Both the position numbers and the translations under genes were made by a program. Of a DNA stretch of 64,000 bases, positions 1 through 9,412 are shown piece by piece (within the stretch, counting starts at the first letter, position 1; each line of letters begins with the position of its first letter). The stretch covers positions 62,001 to 126,000 of the forward strand of contig CALMAH010000016.1 of assembly GCA_937859595.1 (NCBI GenBank), given 5' to 3'. Origin of the DNA: an uncultured Acidobacteriota bacterium (lineage in GTDB: Bacteria; Acidobacteriota; Blastocatellia; Pyrinomonadales; Pyrinomonadaceae). The notes under the pieces were generated by a model. That model saw only the letters and a program-made list of their open reading frames with translations. It had not been told where the DNA came from and made no database searches.

Positions 1-1280
1 GTCTCGATATTGCGGCTGAATCCACCTGTCAAAACGGCCTTGCGGGGCACAAGATCGCCCGCGGCTATGTCTTCGGTAAACAGGCGTTTCACCTCATCCA
101 TGACGATTTGGGCCACCTCAGCGGCGGACTCATTTTTCGTCTGCGTGCGGGTCGAAAAATTGAAACTTGAATGACGCCAGTTAAATGTGCTCCCGGCGCC
201 ATAGCTCAATCCTCGCCTTATCCTGATCTCCTGATTCAAGCGCGAGGAGTAGCCGCCGCCGAGCAGGGAATTGAGAACGGAGGCTCGGTAGAACGGCCCT
301 TCGCTACCGCCAAGCCGTCTGATATCACCGCCGCGGCCATCGAATCCCTTTATCGAAAGGCTGACGGAGGCCTGCCCGGAGTCGGGAAGATCGACCACAA
401 GGAGGCGTTTGGCGACCGGCGGCTGCGGGGCACCTTCGGGCCGGGCCTCCGTGACGGCCGCGACAGCCCTCGTCCGGTTGTTCGATCGGCGTCCGCTTTG
501 CCTCCACGCCCCAAACAGACGCTGTGCCAGCCTGTTCGCGTTCTCCTGTGAGATGTCACCTGCAAAAATTAGAACGGAATCTGCGGGGCGGTAGTTTTGC
601 CGATAGAAACGCTGCACGTCGTTCCTTGTTATGCTTTTGAGGCTGTTCGGCGTCCCGCCAGAGGGGTGCTCGTCAAACGAAAAGACGGTGGAAACATAAT
701 TTGTAAGCGGGCCGGGTTGCGTAAGTTCATAGGTAAGCCCATCGATCGACTGTGACCGCAAAAGTTCAAGCTCGCTGCTCGGAAACGAGGGCCTAAGAAC
801 TACATCGGCAAGTATTTCCACTGCCTGATCGATCTTGTCCGAAGTGACCGAGACCCTTATCGCCGAACTGTCCCAATGAGAGAGCGAAAAAATGGTCCCG
901 CCGAGGAACTCTATATCTTCTGAGATCTGGGCCGCGGTACGCTTACCTGCGCCTTTTGTAAGCATCGACGCGGTAACGTTCGCCAGCCCGGCATTACTCA
1001 TATTTTCAAGCTCTGAACCTGCTTTTACTAACAGGTGGACCGTAACAAGCGGGACATTTCGTCTTTCGATCACGGCAACTGTGAGGCCGTTCCTTAATCT
1101 CGACTCTTTTACCGCCGGTATCGAAGCCTCGCGAGGCGGTCCCGGTTTTGGTTCCTGAGCCACAGCGGGCGAATAGGACCCCAGAAGGAGCATGACACCG
1201 ACAACGAGAGAAAATCCCAAATGGCCGGGCGTGAAAAAGCGACATGATGGTAATAATCTGTAGATTCCCTTACTGTTCAT
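1..1280 (-). CDS. M16 family peptidase-like subunit, inactive type (C-terminus cut by window edge)
   Basis: Reading the minus strand from the ATG at 1280 gives one open frame that runs off the left edge (about 426 residues seen). An N-terminal hydrophobic segment ending near AVAQ looks like a signal peptide, so the protein is probably periplasmic or secreted. The body follows the M16B fold: RLRNGLTVAVIERR, later NYRPADSVLIFAGDIS and SSRLNQEIRIRRGLSYGA. Where active M16 enzymes have HxxEH, this protein has NAGLANVTASML, so the zinc site is missing. This matches the non-catalytic partner of two-subunit M16 peptidases. The start overlaps the stop of the upstream active subunit by 11 nt, suggesting translational coupling and a heterodimer. 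The 3' end is outside the window. Confidence 0.85.
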   Translation of the reverse strand, partial: MNSKGIYRLLPSCRFFTPGHLGFSLVVGVMLLLGSYSPAVAQEPKPGPPREASIPAVKESRLRNGLTVAVIERRNVPLVTVHLLVKAGSELENMSNAGLANVTASMLTKGAGKRTAAQISEDIEFLGGTIFSLSHWDSSAIRVSVTSDKIDQAVEILADVVLRPSFPSSELELLRSQSIDGLTYELTQPGPLTNYVSTVFSFDEHPSGGTPNSLKSITRNDVQRFYRQNYRPADSVLIFAGDISQENANRLAQRLFGAWRQSGRRSNNRTRAVAAVTEARPEGAPQPPVAKRLLVVDLPDSGQASVSLSIKGFDGRGGDIRRLGGSEGPFYRASVLNSLLGGGYSSRLNQEIRIRRGLSYGAGSTFNWRHSSFNFSTRTQTKNESAAEVAQIVMDEVKRLFTEDIAAGDLVPRKAVLTGGFSRNIE

Positions 1281-2625
1281 TGTTGCCCTCCGCCGACCTG
1301 GCCTGGTTGTAGTAGATAACTACACGGTTGTTGTCCCTGAAATAGACTTTCATCACACGCTGCACGTCCTCGGCCGTCACAGCCTGGAGCCGGGCAACCT
1401 GTTCATTTACGGCATTTGGATCGCCAAGGTATGCGACAGCCCGTTCGATGATCGCCGCTCGTCCGTCATTGTTCTCACGTTGGCGGATAGCTCGTGTGAT
1501 CAGCTGGTTCTTTGCCTTTTCGAGCTCCTTTGCCGAAACGGGTGCCTCTTGCATCTTATTGATCTCAGCGAGCAATGCCCGCTCCATTGATTCGGACGTG
1601 CCCTTTTCAGATGCAACGCCAATAAAGTACAGCAGCCCTTTATCCACCCGGATGTCTGCACTGAACTGCGCCTGCTGGGCGATCTGCAGTTCGCGAACCA
1701 GCGCCTGATAGAGCCGCGAGCTTTCGCCGTCTGAGAGAATACTCTCGGCTATCTGCAGAGCCGGAACATCGGGATGACGAGAAGGCGGGGCAAGAAAAGT
1801 AATGGCGACCGCCGGGAACGGGACTATCGGCCCGGTTTCCTCAAATCGCCTCTCTTCCGTCCAATCCGGTTCGGTTGTTGTCACACGGGGAATTGTGCCC
1901 TCGGGTCTTTTTATAGGTGCAAAATAATGATCGACCCAGCGGTCGAGCTGTGCCGGTTCGAAATCGCCCACAACAAAGAGCACCGCATTGTCCGGCCTGT
2001 AAAACTCGCGATAAAACCGCTCTGCGTCTTCGCGGGACGCAGCGTCAAGCTCTTCGAGATTGCCGATAACTCCGCGCCGATAGGGGTGTTTCTGAAACGA
2101 CAGCCCGTCGAGCATCTGAAAGAAACGTCCATACGGATTTGCAAGGACGCCCTGGCGATATTCTTCCTTTACGACATCGCGTTCAGATGCGAAATTCTCT
2201 TCGTCAACGTTGAGATCTACCATTCGGTCCGACTCTGCCCAGAGAATGGACTCGAGATAATTCGACGGAACGACCTGATAGTAATTGGTAAAATCTGGCC
2301 AAGTTGAAGCATTGTTATATCCCCCAACATCCTCGGTCAGCCGGTCCATCTTTTCGTTCGGCATGTTCTTCGTAGATTTGAACATCATATGCTCGAACAT
2401 ATGGGCAAAGCCCGAACGACCGGGCGGATCGTTCTTCCCCCCTACATCGTAAAGAACCCTCACGGCCACCGTCGGGCTGGAAGCGTCGCGATGGGTGATA
2501 ACGCGCAACCCGTTCGCTAGTGTGCGCTCCTTGATCTCAAGCGGTGGGACCCTTAGCTGGGCGCTGGCTTTTAACGGGCCCCCAAGGACCAGAAATACTA
2601 ACAGGACGAAAAATATCTTGTACAT
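1270..2625 (-). CDS. M16 family zinc metallopeptidase, catalytic subunit
   Basis: A 451-residue insulinase-family (M16B) peptidase. The start chosen is the ATG at 2625 because it follows a TAGGAAAC ribosome-binding site and opens a clear signal peptide (MYKIFFVLLVFLVLGG, cleavage near SAQ); the open frame extends 51 codons further upstream without such features. The inverted zinc motif H75-M-F-E78-H79 is intact, and E155 lies 76 residues later as the expected third ligand. The protein is therefore predicted to be an active, exported zinc protease. It overlaps the following non-catalytic M16 gene by 11 nt, as in known two-gene M16 pairs. Substrate unknown. Confidence 0.92.
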   Translation of the reverse strand: MYKIFFVLLVFLVLGGPLKASAQLRVPPLEIKERTLANGLRVITHRDASSPTVAVRVLYDVGGKNDPPGRSGFAHMFEHMMFKSTKNMPNEKMDRLTEDVGGYNNASTWPDFTNYYQVVPSNYLESILWAESDRMVDLNVDEENFASERDVVKEEYRQGVLANPYGRFFQMLDGLSFQKHPYRRGVIGNLEELDAASREDAERFYREFYRPDNAVLFVVGDFEPAQLDRWVDHYFAPIKRPEGTIPRVTTTEPDWTEERRFEETGPIVPFPAVAITFLAPPSRHPDVPALQIAESILSDGESSRLYQALVRELQIAQQAQFSADIRVDKGLLYFIGVASEKGTSESMERALLAEINKMQEAPVSAKELEKAKNQLITRAIRQRENNDGRAAIIERAVAYLGDPNAVNEQVARLQAVTAEDVQRVMKVYFRDNNRVVIYYNQARSAEGNNEQ

Positions 2626-2732
2626 TTTGTTTCCTATTGAAGAATACCGATCGTTATTACGGTCGAATTCCAATGAAAGTTCTATCTGAAACGTTCGTTT
2701 CGAGAGCGGGGAAGTAAACTGAAACTTGCTCT

Positions 2733-3581
2733 TTACTGATAATCGAAAAACCCCTTGCCGGACTTGCGGCCGAGCCATCCTGCATCGACGTACTTTTTGA
2801 GTAGCGGACAGGGACGGTATTTCGGATCGCCCAGCCCATCGTGAAGTACGTTGAGGATCGCGAGACAGACGTCAAGTCCGATGAAATCCGCGAGCGTAAG
2901 AGGGCCCATCGGGTGATTCATTCCGAGCTTCATTATCTCGTCGATGGCTTCCTTCGTGGCGACGCCCTCGTGCAATGCGTAGATCGCCTCGTTGATCATC
3001 GGCATAAGCACCCGATTAGAGACGAATCCGGGGAAGTCATTACATTCGACCGGAGTTTTCCCAAATTTTTCGGAAAGGTCCCTAACTTTTGCGTAGGTTT
3101 CGTCTGAGGTTGCTATTCCGCGGATAACCTCAACGAGCTTCATCAGTGGAACGGGATTGAAAAAATGCATCCCGATGACCTTGTCCGGACGTTTTGTGGC
3201 GGCGGCTATCTTTGTAATGGAGATCGACGAGGTGTTCGAAGAGAGTATCGTCTCGGGCGAACAGATATGGTCAAGCTGTTGGAAGATCTGCTGCTTGATA
3301 TCGAAGTTCTCGCTTGCGGCCTCGACGACAAGTGAACAGCCTTTCATTTCGTCGAGCGAGCTGGTCGTACGGATGCGGCCGAGTATCTCCTCCTTTTGGT
3401 CATCCGTGATCGTCTCTTTCTTAACAAAGCGGTCGAGGCTCTTGCCGATGTTCTGCAGCCCGCGGTCGATGATATCCGTCGAGATATCATGCAGAACGAC
3501 ACTGAAGCCCGACGCAGCAGCGGTCTGAGCGATGCCGTTTCCCATCGTTCCAGCTCCGATTACACCAATTATCTTGTTCAT
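2733..3581 (-). CDS. hbd: 3-hydroxybutyryl-CoA dehydrogenase
   Basis: A 282-residue 3-hydroxyacyl-CoA dehydrogenase of the short, stand-alone type. It carries the N-terminal NAD(P)-binding motif GAGTMG (residues 9-14) and the family signature around [18 protein letters not shown], followed by the C-terminal helical domain ([16 protein letters not shown]). Length matches the family norm. It should interconvert (3S)-3-hydroxybutyryl-CoA and acetoacetyl-CoA in the cytoplasm. The thiolase and CoA-transferase genes nearby on the same strand support a role in acetoacetyl-CoA/butanoate or fatty-acid metabolism. NAD versus NADP preference cannot be read from the sequence. Confidence 0.92.
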   Translation of the reverse strand: MNKIIGVIGAGTMGNGIAQTAAASGFSVVLHDISTDIIDRGLQNIGKSLDRFVKKETITDDQKEEILGRIRTTSSLDEMKGCSLVVEAASENFDIKQQIFQQLDHICSPETILSSNTSSISITKIAAATKRPDKVIGMHFFNPVPLMKLVEVIRGIATSDETYAKVRDLSEKFGKTPVECNDFPGFVSNRVLMPMINEAIYALHEGVATKEAIDEIMKLGMNHPMGPLTLADFIGLDVCLAILNVLHDGLGDPKYRPCPLLKKYVDAGWLGRKSGKGFFDYQ

Positions 3582-3666
3582 CTATTTATTTTTTCCTTGA
3601 AGTATAAAGTTCTCAAATAGTAGGTTTCCACAATTTTCTCAAATATCGCCAAAACATCAAAACTTG

Positions 3667-3697
3667 AAACAAGAAGGCCGCCGAAGACTCGACGGCC
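3667..3697 (-). terminator. Rho-independent terminator after the 125-aa gene
   Basis: On the minus strand a 9-bp stem (GGCCGTCGA paired with TCGGCGGCC, one G-U pair) with a 4-nt loop is followed by a T-rich tail (TTCTTGTTT). It lies about 35 nt beyond the stop of the minus-strand gene at 3731-4108. Confidence 0.7.
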
Positions 3698-3730
3698 GTT
3701 AGAAACAGTTGGTGACGAATAGAGTGTCAA

Positions 3731-4108
3731 TCAGAAGTAGGCCTTCAGATCATTATATTTGTAGGCCGGTTTTCCCCGGGCCCAAGAGTACAACAGGTAC
3801 TCGATATACTCGCTCTCCTTGGTGATCGGATCATATGGATTAAGGCCGGGATTGGCTGAGAAATATCCCTCAAAATAGAAATACTTCAGATAGCTGGCGG
3901 TGAAATTTGCCAGTTTTGCTCCGGGCAGATTGCCCGTCAGTACGTTAAAGTGCGAGCCCATGCCCAGGCGCTTCGCCATCTTTTTCCCGAATTTTTCGAG
4001 GCGATCCTTTGCTTGATCCTGCGTCATTTTTTTCAGATACTCAGTTCGCAAATAATTGACTACCGCCTGTTTGTCCTTTTCGATCTGTTCATCGGTTACA
4101 CCCGCCAT
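3731..4108 (-). CDS. Conserved hypothetical protein, 125 aa
   Basis: Not recognised. A soluble, lysine- and tyrosine-rich protein with no signal peptide or membrane segment. The N-terminal half is charged and probably helical (EQIEKDKQAVVNYLRTEY, DQAKDRLEKFGKKMAKR); the C-terminal half is aromatic (SYLKYFYFEGYF, EYIEYLLYSWARG). The ATG at 4108 follows an AGGAGG-type site (CAGGAGGAATTTA). It sits alone between the hydroxybutyryl-CoA dehydrogenase and a small membrane protein, with its own terminator, so it is probably a monocistronic unit. No function is assigned. Confidence 0.7.
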   Translation of the reverse strand: MAGVTDEQIEKDKQAVVNYLRTEYLKKMTQDQAKDRLEKFGKKMAKRLGMGSHFNVLTGNLPGAKLANFTASYLKYFYFEGYFSANPGLNPYDPITKESEYIEYLLYSWARGKPAYKYNDLKAYF

Positions 4109-4450
4109 TAAATTCCTCCTGTTTTGGATCTAAGATTAGTGGGATATCTGGCATCGGATCTCCCTTATTGCCAGAAAGATAGATAGTGTGTTTCCACCGG
4201 TCTCCGAGCCATGCGCCCGGCGCACGTTGAGGGAATACGCACGTTGGAGCGTAAACTCCGGAAAACACTAAATGTCTTTCAGGACGGCTATAGGGAAGCC
4301 CGTAAGAACTCTATTTTGTAAGATAGGAAAACACGAAATCCGCCGGAAGGCAACCACAGCGGATCGAGAAAGTTCAACTCGCGGAGTAAGGCCCACGAAA
4401 CAAGCAGGATGGTCAGAGGAACTCGATCGGATCAAACCCCGATCCGTGGT
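4109..4450. other. Intergenic stretch without supported gene
   Basis: About 340 bases between two minus-strand genes. A plus-strand open frame runs through the 3' part (from 4272) into the membrane-protein gene, but it has no ribosome-binding site, is arginine-rich and antisense to a better gene, so it is not called. No clear hairpin or repeat was seen. The promoter of the 125-aa gene must lie at the 4110-4250 end. Confidence 0.5.
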
Positions 4451-4876
4451 CTATCTCCAGCTTTCTGGTGGCGGCGGCGGCGGTATAAAACCAATTTGAC
4501 CGCCCAAATAATAAGCCTTCCCCTCTTCGCTAAAGAAATACCAAAGGCCATAAACACCGATGATGGTCCCAAGTGGAACGCCCAGGAGGGAGATGATGGA
4601 CGCCGCGATACCCCACGGACGAGCTGTCGGCTGTTGCTTGAGCATCTGGTAGGCGGCGATGGCAATCGGGATCAGGAGCACTACGGAAAATACCAACGTC
4701 GCAGCCATCACGATGCCGAACCATAAGAAAAAGTTCGGATCCGGGAGCGGCATGGTTCGGAAAATGCGGAAGAAAAAGACGAATGCCACGACCGCGATGA
4801 TCAAACTTAGCACTTGCAAGCCAAGATAGGCGAGGAACAGATATCCGATGATACGGTTATGTTCTTCAGCATTCAT
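4451..4876 (-). CDS. Small integral membrane protein, four predicted TM segments
   Basis: A 141-residue hydrophobic protein of unknown function. Four membrane segments are visible: about residues 10-35 (YLFLAYLGLQVLSLIIAVVA), 48-72 (FLWFGIVMAATLVFSVVLLI), 85-105 (WGIAASIISLLGVPLGTIIG) and a shorter one around VYGLWYFF. It ends in a proline run (six prolines) before ESWR. The layout recalls small DUF4870- or YtpI-like membrane proteins, but no family can be named with confidence. It lies 30 nt downstream of the thiolase gene on the same strand, so it may be co-transcribed with it. Confidence 0.75.
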   Translation of the reverse strand: MNAEEHNRIIGYLFLAYLGLQVLSLIIAVVAFVFFFRIFRTMPLPDPNFFLWFGIVMAATLVFSVVLLIPIAIAAYQMLKQQPTARPWGIAASIISLLGVPLGTIIGVYGLWYFFSEEGKAYYLGGQIGFIPPPPPPESWR

Positions 4877-4906
4877 GATCGACTTTAACCATCCTCAACC
4901 GGGAGT

Positions 4907-6100
4907 TCACCCCCGCTCAACGGCAAGGGCGACCGAATTGCCGCCTCCGAGGCAAAGAGCTGCTACGCCCCTTTTTGCACCCCTCCGCCGCATCTCATAA
5001 AGCAGGGTGGTCAGGATACGGCCGCCGGAATTTCCGATAGCATGCCCAAGAGCAACGGCGCCGCCGTTGACATTGACTTTTTCGGTGTCGAGGCCAAGCT
5101 GTTTCATTACTCCAAGTGCCTGGACCGAGAAAGCTTCGTTCAGTTCAAAAAGATCGACATCCGCCATCTCCCAGCCCGCCTTCTTTATAACGTTAAGAAC
5201 GCCCTGAACCGGTGCCATCATTATGAGTTTTGGTTCGATCCCTGAAGTGGCGGACGCAACAACTCGGCCTAGCGGTTCGATCCCGAGTTCGGCTGCCTTT
5301 TCTGCCGATGTTACGACAAGAGCGGAAGCTCCGTCGTTGACGCCGGGTGCATTACCAGCGGTTACGGTCCCGCCATCCTTTTTGAACGCGGGCCGGAGCT
5401 TGGAGAGCGATTCTACAGATGTGTCCGGACGCACAGGCTCATCATAGTCGAGTACGATCGGGTCACCCTTTTTTTGCAGTATCTCGATCGGAACTATCTC
5501 GTCCGCGAAACGTCCCGCTGCCTGTGCCTCGCTTGCTTTCCTATGTGAATTAAAGGCAAAGTCATCCTGCTGTTCCCGTCCGATCTCGTATTTTTCCGCG
5601 ACCACTTCGCCGGTGTTGCCCATGTGCCAATTCTCGAACGGGCACCAGAGCCCATCGTGTATCATCAGATCGGTGACCGACTGGTTGCCCATCCGATAGC
5701 CTTCGCGGGCACCGGGCATTGCGTAAGGGATGTTCGACATTGACTCCATTCCGCCTGCGACAACCAATTCGGCGTCGCCGAGCTTTACAGCCTGAGAAGC
5801 AAGGGCAACGGCCCGCAGCCCGGAACCGCATACCATATTTACCGTCAGGGCCGAGACTTCAGGGGGCAATCCCGCCTTTAGAGCTGCCTGACGGGCGGGG
5901 GCTTGCCCGATACCGGCCTGGACGACACATCCCATAATGACCTCGTCCACCGCAGCGGCTTCGATACCCGCTCGTGTTACTGCTTCCTTAATCGCTATAG
6001 CCCCCAGCTCCGGAGCTGAAAAGCCCTTCAAGAGGCCTTGAAACCTACCCGTTGGCGTTCTCGCCGCACTAATTATTACCGCATCTCTTATTTCTGTCAT
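4907..6100 (-). CDS. Acetyl-CoA C-acetyltransferase (thiolase)
   Basis: A 397-residue degradative/biosynthetic-type thiolase. The acylated cysteine is C91 in [11 protein letters not shown]; the catalytic histidine is H353 in [12 protein letters not shown]; the second cysteine is C383 in [13 protein letters not shown]. Length and motif spacing fit the acetoacetyl-CoA thiolase (AtoB/ThlA/PhaA) group. It condenses two acetyl-CoA to acetoacetyl-CoA or runs in reverse. It is 63 nt downstream of the CoA-transferase gene and on the same strand as hbd, consistent with a small C4 acyl-CoA module. The thiolase subtype is not decided by sequence alone. Confidence 0.93.
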   Translation of the reverse strand: MTEIRDAVIISAARTPTGRFQGLLKGFSAPELGAIAIKEAVTRAGIEAAAVDEVIMGCVVQAGIGQAPARQAALKAGLPPEVSALTVNMVCGSGLRAVALASQAVKLGDAELVVAGGMESMSNIPYAMPGAREGYRMGNQSVTDLMIHDGLWCPFENWHMGNTGEVVAEKYEIGREQQDDFAFNSHRKASEAQAAGRFADEIVPIEILQKKGDPIVLDYDEPVRPDTSVESLSKLRPAFKKDGGTVTAGNAPGVNDGASALVVTSAEKAAELGIEPLGRVVASATSGIEPKLIMMAPVQGVLNVIKKAGWEMADVDLFELNEAFSVQALGVMKQLGLDTEKVNVNGGAVALGHAIGNSGGRILTTLLYEMRRRGAKRGVAALCLGGGNSVALAVERG

Positions 6101-6163
6101 ATAGATATGTTCAAAAGTGTGTTTTTGTATAGAAGTTATTTTATCACCCAGACACGCGCGCGG

Positions 6164-7444
6164 CTATCGGGGAAGCCTGCCGAACCGTTCGAAGGCGGCT
6201 TTCTCCAGTGATGGCCGGTGTTCAGGATGGGCTATCCGGATCAGGTCACGTGCACGCTGGCGAAGATTTTTGCCATAGAGATCAGCAACGCCGAACTCGG
6301 TCACGATGTAATGCACGTGGGCTCTGGTGGTGACGACCCCTGCACCTTCACGTAGAGCAGGGACGATCTTGCTTTCGCCGCGGGAAGTGACGGACGAAAA
6401 GGCGATGATCGGCTTGCCTCCGTCAGAGAGCGAAGCTCCGCGAATGAAATCCATCTGACCTCCGACGCCTGAATAGTGGCGTGTCCCGATAGAATCGGCG
6501 CAGACCTGGCCGGTAAGGTCAACTTCGATCGCACTGTTTATCGCGGTCGCCTTCGGATTTCGCCGGATGTTTCCCGTGTCGTTCACGTAGGCGATGTCAA
6601 GCATAAGTACCTGGGGATTGTCGTCGACGAAATCATAAAGGCGCTGAGTGCCCATCACAAATCCGGCGACGATCTTTCCAGGATGTTTTGCCTTTCGCCG
6701 GCCGGTGACCACGCCGCGTTCAACGAGATCGATGAGTCCATCGGAGAACATTTCGGTGTGTATCCCGAGATCTTTGTGATTTCCGAGCGACGCGAGCACC
6801 GCGTTGGGTATGGATCCGATACCCATCTGCAGCGTGGCGCCGTCGTCGATGAGGCCGGCGACGGCACGGCCGATCGCGAGGTCATTCGGCGTCAGCTCAG
6901 GCGGCGGGACCTGCGGAAGCTGATCGTCCGCCTCGACGGCAACATCGATATCGTCAACATGTACGAGAGAGTCCCCGATGGTGCGAGGCATCGAACGGTT
7001 GAACTGTGCTACGACAATCCTCGCCGTTTCCACGGCCGCCCGTGCAATATCGACCGAGACACCAAGCGAGCAAAACCCGTGTTTGTCCGGGGGAGAAACA
7101 TTAACGAGGGCAACATCTATCGGCAAGACGCCTCTACGAAACAGGGCCGGGATCTCCGACAGGAATACGGGAATGTAGTCACCCCTACCGGAGTTAACGG
7201 CATCCCGAACATTTGCCCCAACGAAAAAGGCATTGACACGAAATGACGATTCGAATTCGGGATCGGCATAGGGGGCCTTGCCTTCCGTATGGAGATGGAC
7301 TATCTCGACGTCGCGGAGTTCGCCGGCACGGGCGGTCATCGCCTCGACCAGTAGGCGAGGAGTCGCCGCAACACCATGAACGAACACACGATCGCCTGAG
7401 CTGATCACCTTTGCCGCTTCGTCCGCGCTAACAAAAGACCTCAT
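6164..7444 (-). CDS. Acetyl-CoA hydrolase/CoA-transferase family protein
   Basis: A 426-residue family I CoA-transferase of the Cat1/4-hydroxybutyrate CoA-transferase group. Residues 205-236 hold the characteristic LQMGIGSIPNAV and GIHTEMFSDG, with E231 the expected catalytic glutamate that forms the CoA thioester. The C-terminal domain has GVGGQMDFIRGA and HYIVTEFGVADLYGKNLRQRA, both typical. It should move CoA between acetyl-CoA and a short acid (acetate, butyrate or 4-hydroxybutyrate). The thiolase follows 63 nt downstream. The true acid substrate is not readable. Confidence 0.88.
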   Translation of the reverse strand: MRSFVSADEAAKVISSGDRVFVHGVAATPRLLVEAMTARAGELRDVEIVHLHTEGKAPYADPEFESSFRVNAFFVGANVRDAVNSGRGDYIPVFLSEIPALFRRGVLPIDVALVNVSPPDKHGFCSLGVSVDIARAAVETARIVVAQFNRSMPRTIGDSLVHVDDIDVAVEADDQLPQVPPPELTPNDLAIGRAVAGLIDDGATLQMGIGSIPNAVLASLGNHKDLGIHTEMFSDGLIDLVERGVVTGRRKAKHPGKIVAGFVMGTQRLYDFVDDNPQVLMLDIAYVNDTGNIRRNPKATAINSAIEVDLTGQVCADSIGTRHYSGVGGQMDFIRGASLSDGGKPIIAFSSVTSRGESKIVPALREGAGVVTTRAHVHYIVTEFGVADLYGKNLRQRARDLIRIAHPEHRPSLEKAAFERFGRLPR

Positions 7445-7613
7445 AAACCAAGGGTATGTTGGAGTGATTTTTTGAGCATCGAAAAGTTATGTTATCCTAG
7501 CGGACACAACATCGGAAACCGACCCAGGTTTTAAGTTTGCTGTCACCCCGTCAGACCAATAAACGCGGCCGATCCGATCTATACCGAAAACATCTGAAAA
7601 GGAGACAAATACT

Positions 7614-8195
7614 GTGCTTGTTGCTTTAGAGGGAAGTTCACCAACCATATTCGGCGAGAACAATTACAAGTATTACGTCTGGGAGGCATATCTGATCACG
7701 AAACGGCCGCGTGCTCGGTATATTCCGGGCCCGGCGGCGATATCGATGTCCGGAAGCAAGATCAACATCCGGAAAATGGCAGATTGGGCATGTGCGTTCA
7801 TTGAAGCAAGCCGGGATGATGTTTATCTTATCGGCTGGAGCCGTGGCGCGGCGGCGTGTATCCAGGTGGCCTATAACCTAAAGGCAAAAGGAAGGAGCAT
7901 CGAGGCAATGTTCCTGTTTGACGCGGTTGACCAGGACACCTCTACGAATAGCGACCTCAAGGTGATCCCGGACAGCGCAAAGAACGTTTTTCACGCGATC
8001 GCGACCCGAAAGAACTGGCTCGACAGGCAGATCTTTCCGACATGTGGTAAGCGGGCCGAGAACGGCGTCAACCTCGTAGCAAAAGATTTTGATACGACAC
8101 ATGGCGGCATTGCCGGAGCCGGAGACGGCATTGACGATGCCGGGTCAAAGGTTTGGATGTGGGAGAAGATGCGGAAACATGGCGTCGTTGGATAG
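7614..8195 (+). CDS. Alpha/beta-hydrolase-like protein (DUF2235-like)
   Basis: A 193-residue soluble protein starting at GTG 7614, 10 nt after an AGGAG site. A nucleophile elbow GWSRG (S76) follows a hydrophobic strand (DDVYLIGWSRGAA); D103 in MFLFDAVDQD and H163 in DTTHGGI complete a plausible Ser-Asp-His triad. The GWSRG and xxDxV pattern recalls the DUF2235/Tle1 phospholipase-like hydrolases, but the protein is shorter than those and lacks a signal peptide. It is the only plus-strand gene between two minus-strand groups and converges on the 7-TM gene, 9 nt away. Substrate unknown. Confidence 0.7.
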   Translation: MLVALEGSSPTIFGENNYKYYVWEAYLITKRPRARYIPGPAAISMSGSKINIRKMADWACAFIEASRDDVYLIGWSRGAAACIQVAYNLKAKGRSIEAMFLFDAVDQDTSTNSDLKVIPDSAKNVFHAIATRKNWLDRQIFPTCGKRAENGVNLVAKDFDTTHGGIAGAGDGIDDAGSKVWMWEKMRKHGVVG

Positions 8196-8204
8196 CCGGC
8201 CCCT

Positions 8205-8963
8205 TCATCCGGTGGGTCCGTCGAGCGTTTTCCGACGCGATCGGACCCCGACCTCGGTTTGCTGATCTACGGTCAGCGGGTCTTTTCTACAAACCAGATA
8301 GCCGGCAAAGATCAGGATTATCCCGACAAATTCGCCAATGTAAAGAGCCTCAACGAAGCCGCCCTTCGCCATCCCTCCGCCAATGCCCGGGAGTATCGCG
8401 CCCGACGCAATTAACGCATTTCCGAGAGCCCGGTAGAAGCCATCGTTTGAGCGTGCGAATCTAACTGCGCTCAACACGGCCGACCCGACCAAGAAGATCG
8501 CCGCGTAGCCATTCACTATCGGTGTCAGTCCTCGAACCCATTGCCAGGCCAAGGCACCGCCCCCTGGCCGAAACATTTCGAGCCTTGTGAGATCGGTAGG
8601 GCTTAGGAGCACGAAAACGGATGCAAGTGCCACAAACGGTAACGTCACAGCCGTCATCAGATCGGCGGTTCGCTTTGAGAAATGTAAATAAACTGAACCC
8701 TGAGCAAGAGGATATCCTCCCAAGATGGCTCCCGCGACATACCAGGTCTTATTAAGCAGCGGCCCGTTGCCCAGGATGCTGACCATAGACTCAAGGAAAG
8801 TTCCCAGTCCGTAGGTAAATACACCTATTGACCACCATAGGAGATGTGTGCCGCCCTTTTGTAAATAGCGTCGGAAGATGTGATACAGAAAAAATGCCGC
8901 GACCACAGTGGTCAAAACCGGCAGGAAGTGGACAAGGTGAAGATCGCTGAAATATTCACTCAT
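8205..8963 (-). CDS. Seven-TM integral membrane protein of unknown function
   Basis: A 252-residue hydrophobic protein. About seven membrane segments can be drawn from residue 10 (VHFLPVLTTVVAAFFLYHIF) through residue 225 (ALYIGEFVGIILIFAGYLV), followed by a short charged tail. The spacing and the early LLWWSIGVFTYGLGTFLES resemble seven-helix histidine-kinase sensor modules, but no kinase or output domain is attached. It is convergent with the alpha/beta hydrolase. No function is assigned. Confidence 0.75.
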   Translation of the reverse strand: MSEYFSDLHLVHFLPVLTTVVAAFFLYHIFRRYLQKGGTHLLWWSIGVFTYGLGTFLESMVSILGNGPLLNKTWYVAGAILGGYPLAQGSVYLHFSKRTADLMTAVTLPFVALASVFVLLSPTDLTRLEMFRPGGGALAWQWVRGLTPIVNGYAAIFLVGSAVLSAVRFARSNDGFYRALGNALIASGAILPGIGGGMAKGGFVEALYIGEFVGIILIFAGYLVCRKDPLTVDQQTEVGVRSRRKTLDGPTG

Positions 8964-9056
8964 AGGGGTAGTTTTACCTTTGCCGCCACTGCGTGTAAAT
9001 CAAAGTCGCAATTAGCTGCGTTGATTTTGGAACGACGCAATGCTTATTCTTAAGCA

Positions 9057-9407
9057 ATGTTCGAAACGGGCGATATATTGGTTTTTCAACTCGAAAGCGG
9101 ATATGGGCTGATGAAGGTGCTGTCCAAGGAAGGACCGGACGACGACCCTGTCTGGCATCTTCGGGTCTATGAAGATCTTTTTCTCGAAACAGACGCTGCC
9201 GAAAAGGCCGCGGCTACGCTGGATACGCTCTCAGTATCCATTGAACACGCCGCATTGACGAACAGGGCATTTGAAAGTACGCCCGTGGCACACTTGCTGA
9301 ACCAGCCTTCGAGCGAGGAAGAGCGTTCTTTGATCTCGGACTGGAAGTCCAACGCGGAGAAAAGAGTATTTGACAGGTCGATCCGCCTTCTCATGGGGCT
9401 GCGTTGA
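9057..9407 (+). CDS. Conserved hypothetical protein, 116 aa
   Basis: A soluble acidic protein starting MFETGDILVFQLESGYGLMKV, a beta-rich opening like that of small SH3-barrel or immunity-like proteins. The C-terminal part is helical (SSEEERSLISDWKSNAEKRV). It is convergent with the zinc-ribbon gene, leaving 5 nt between stops. I do not recognise the family. Confidence 0.7.
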   Translation: MFETGDILVFQLESGYGLMKVLSKEGPDDDPVWHLRVYEDLFLETDAAEKAAATLDTLSVSIEHAALTNRAFESTPVAHLLNQPSSEEERSLISDWKSNAEKRVFDRSIRLLMGLR

Positions 9408-9412
9408 GACGA

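Noticed and set aside
4272..4499. 75-codon plus-strand frame
   Set aside because: No start signals; arginine-rich shadow antisense to the membrane-protein gene end.
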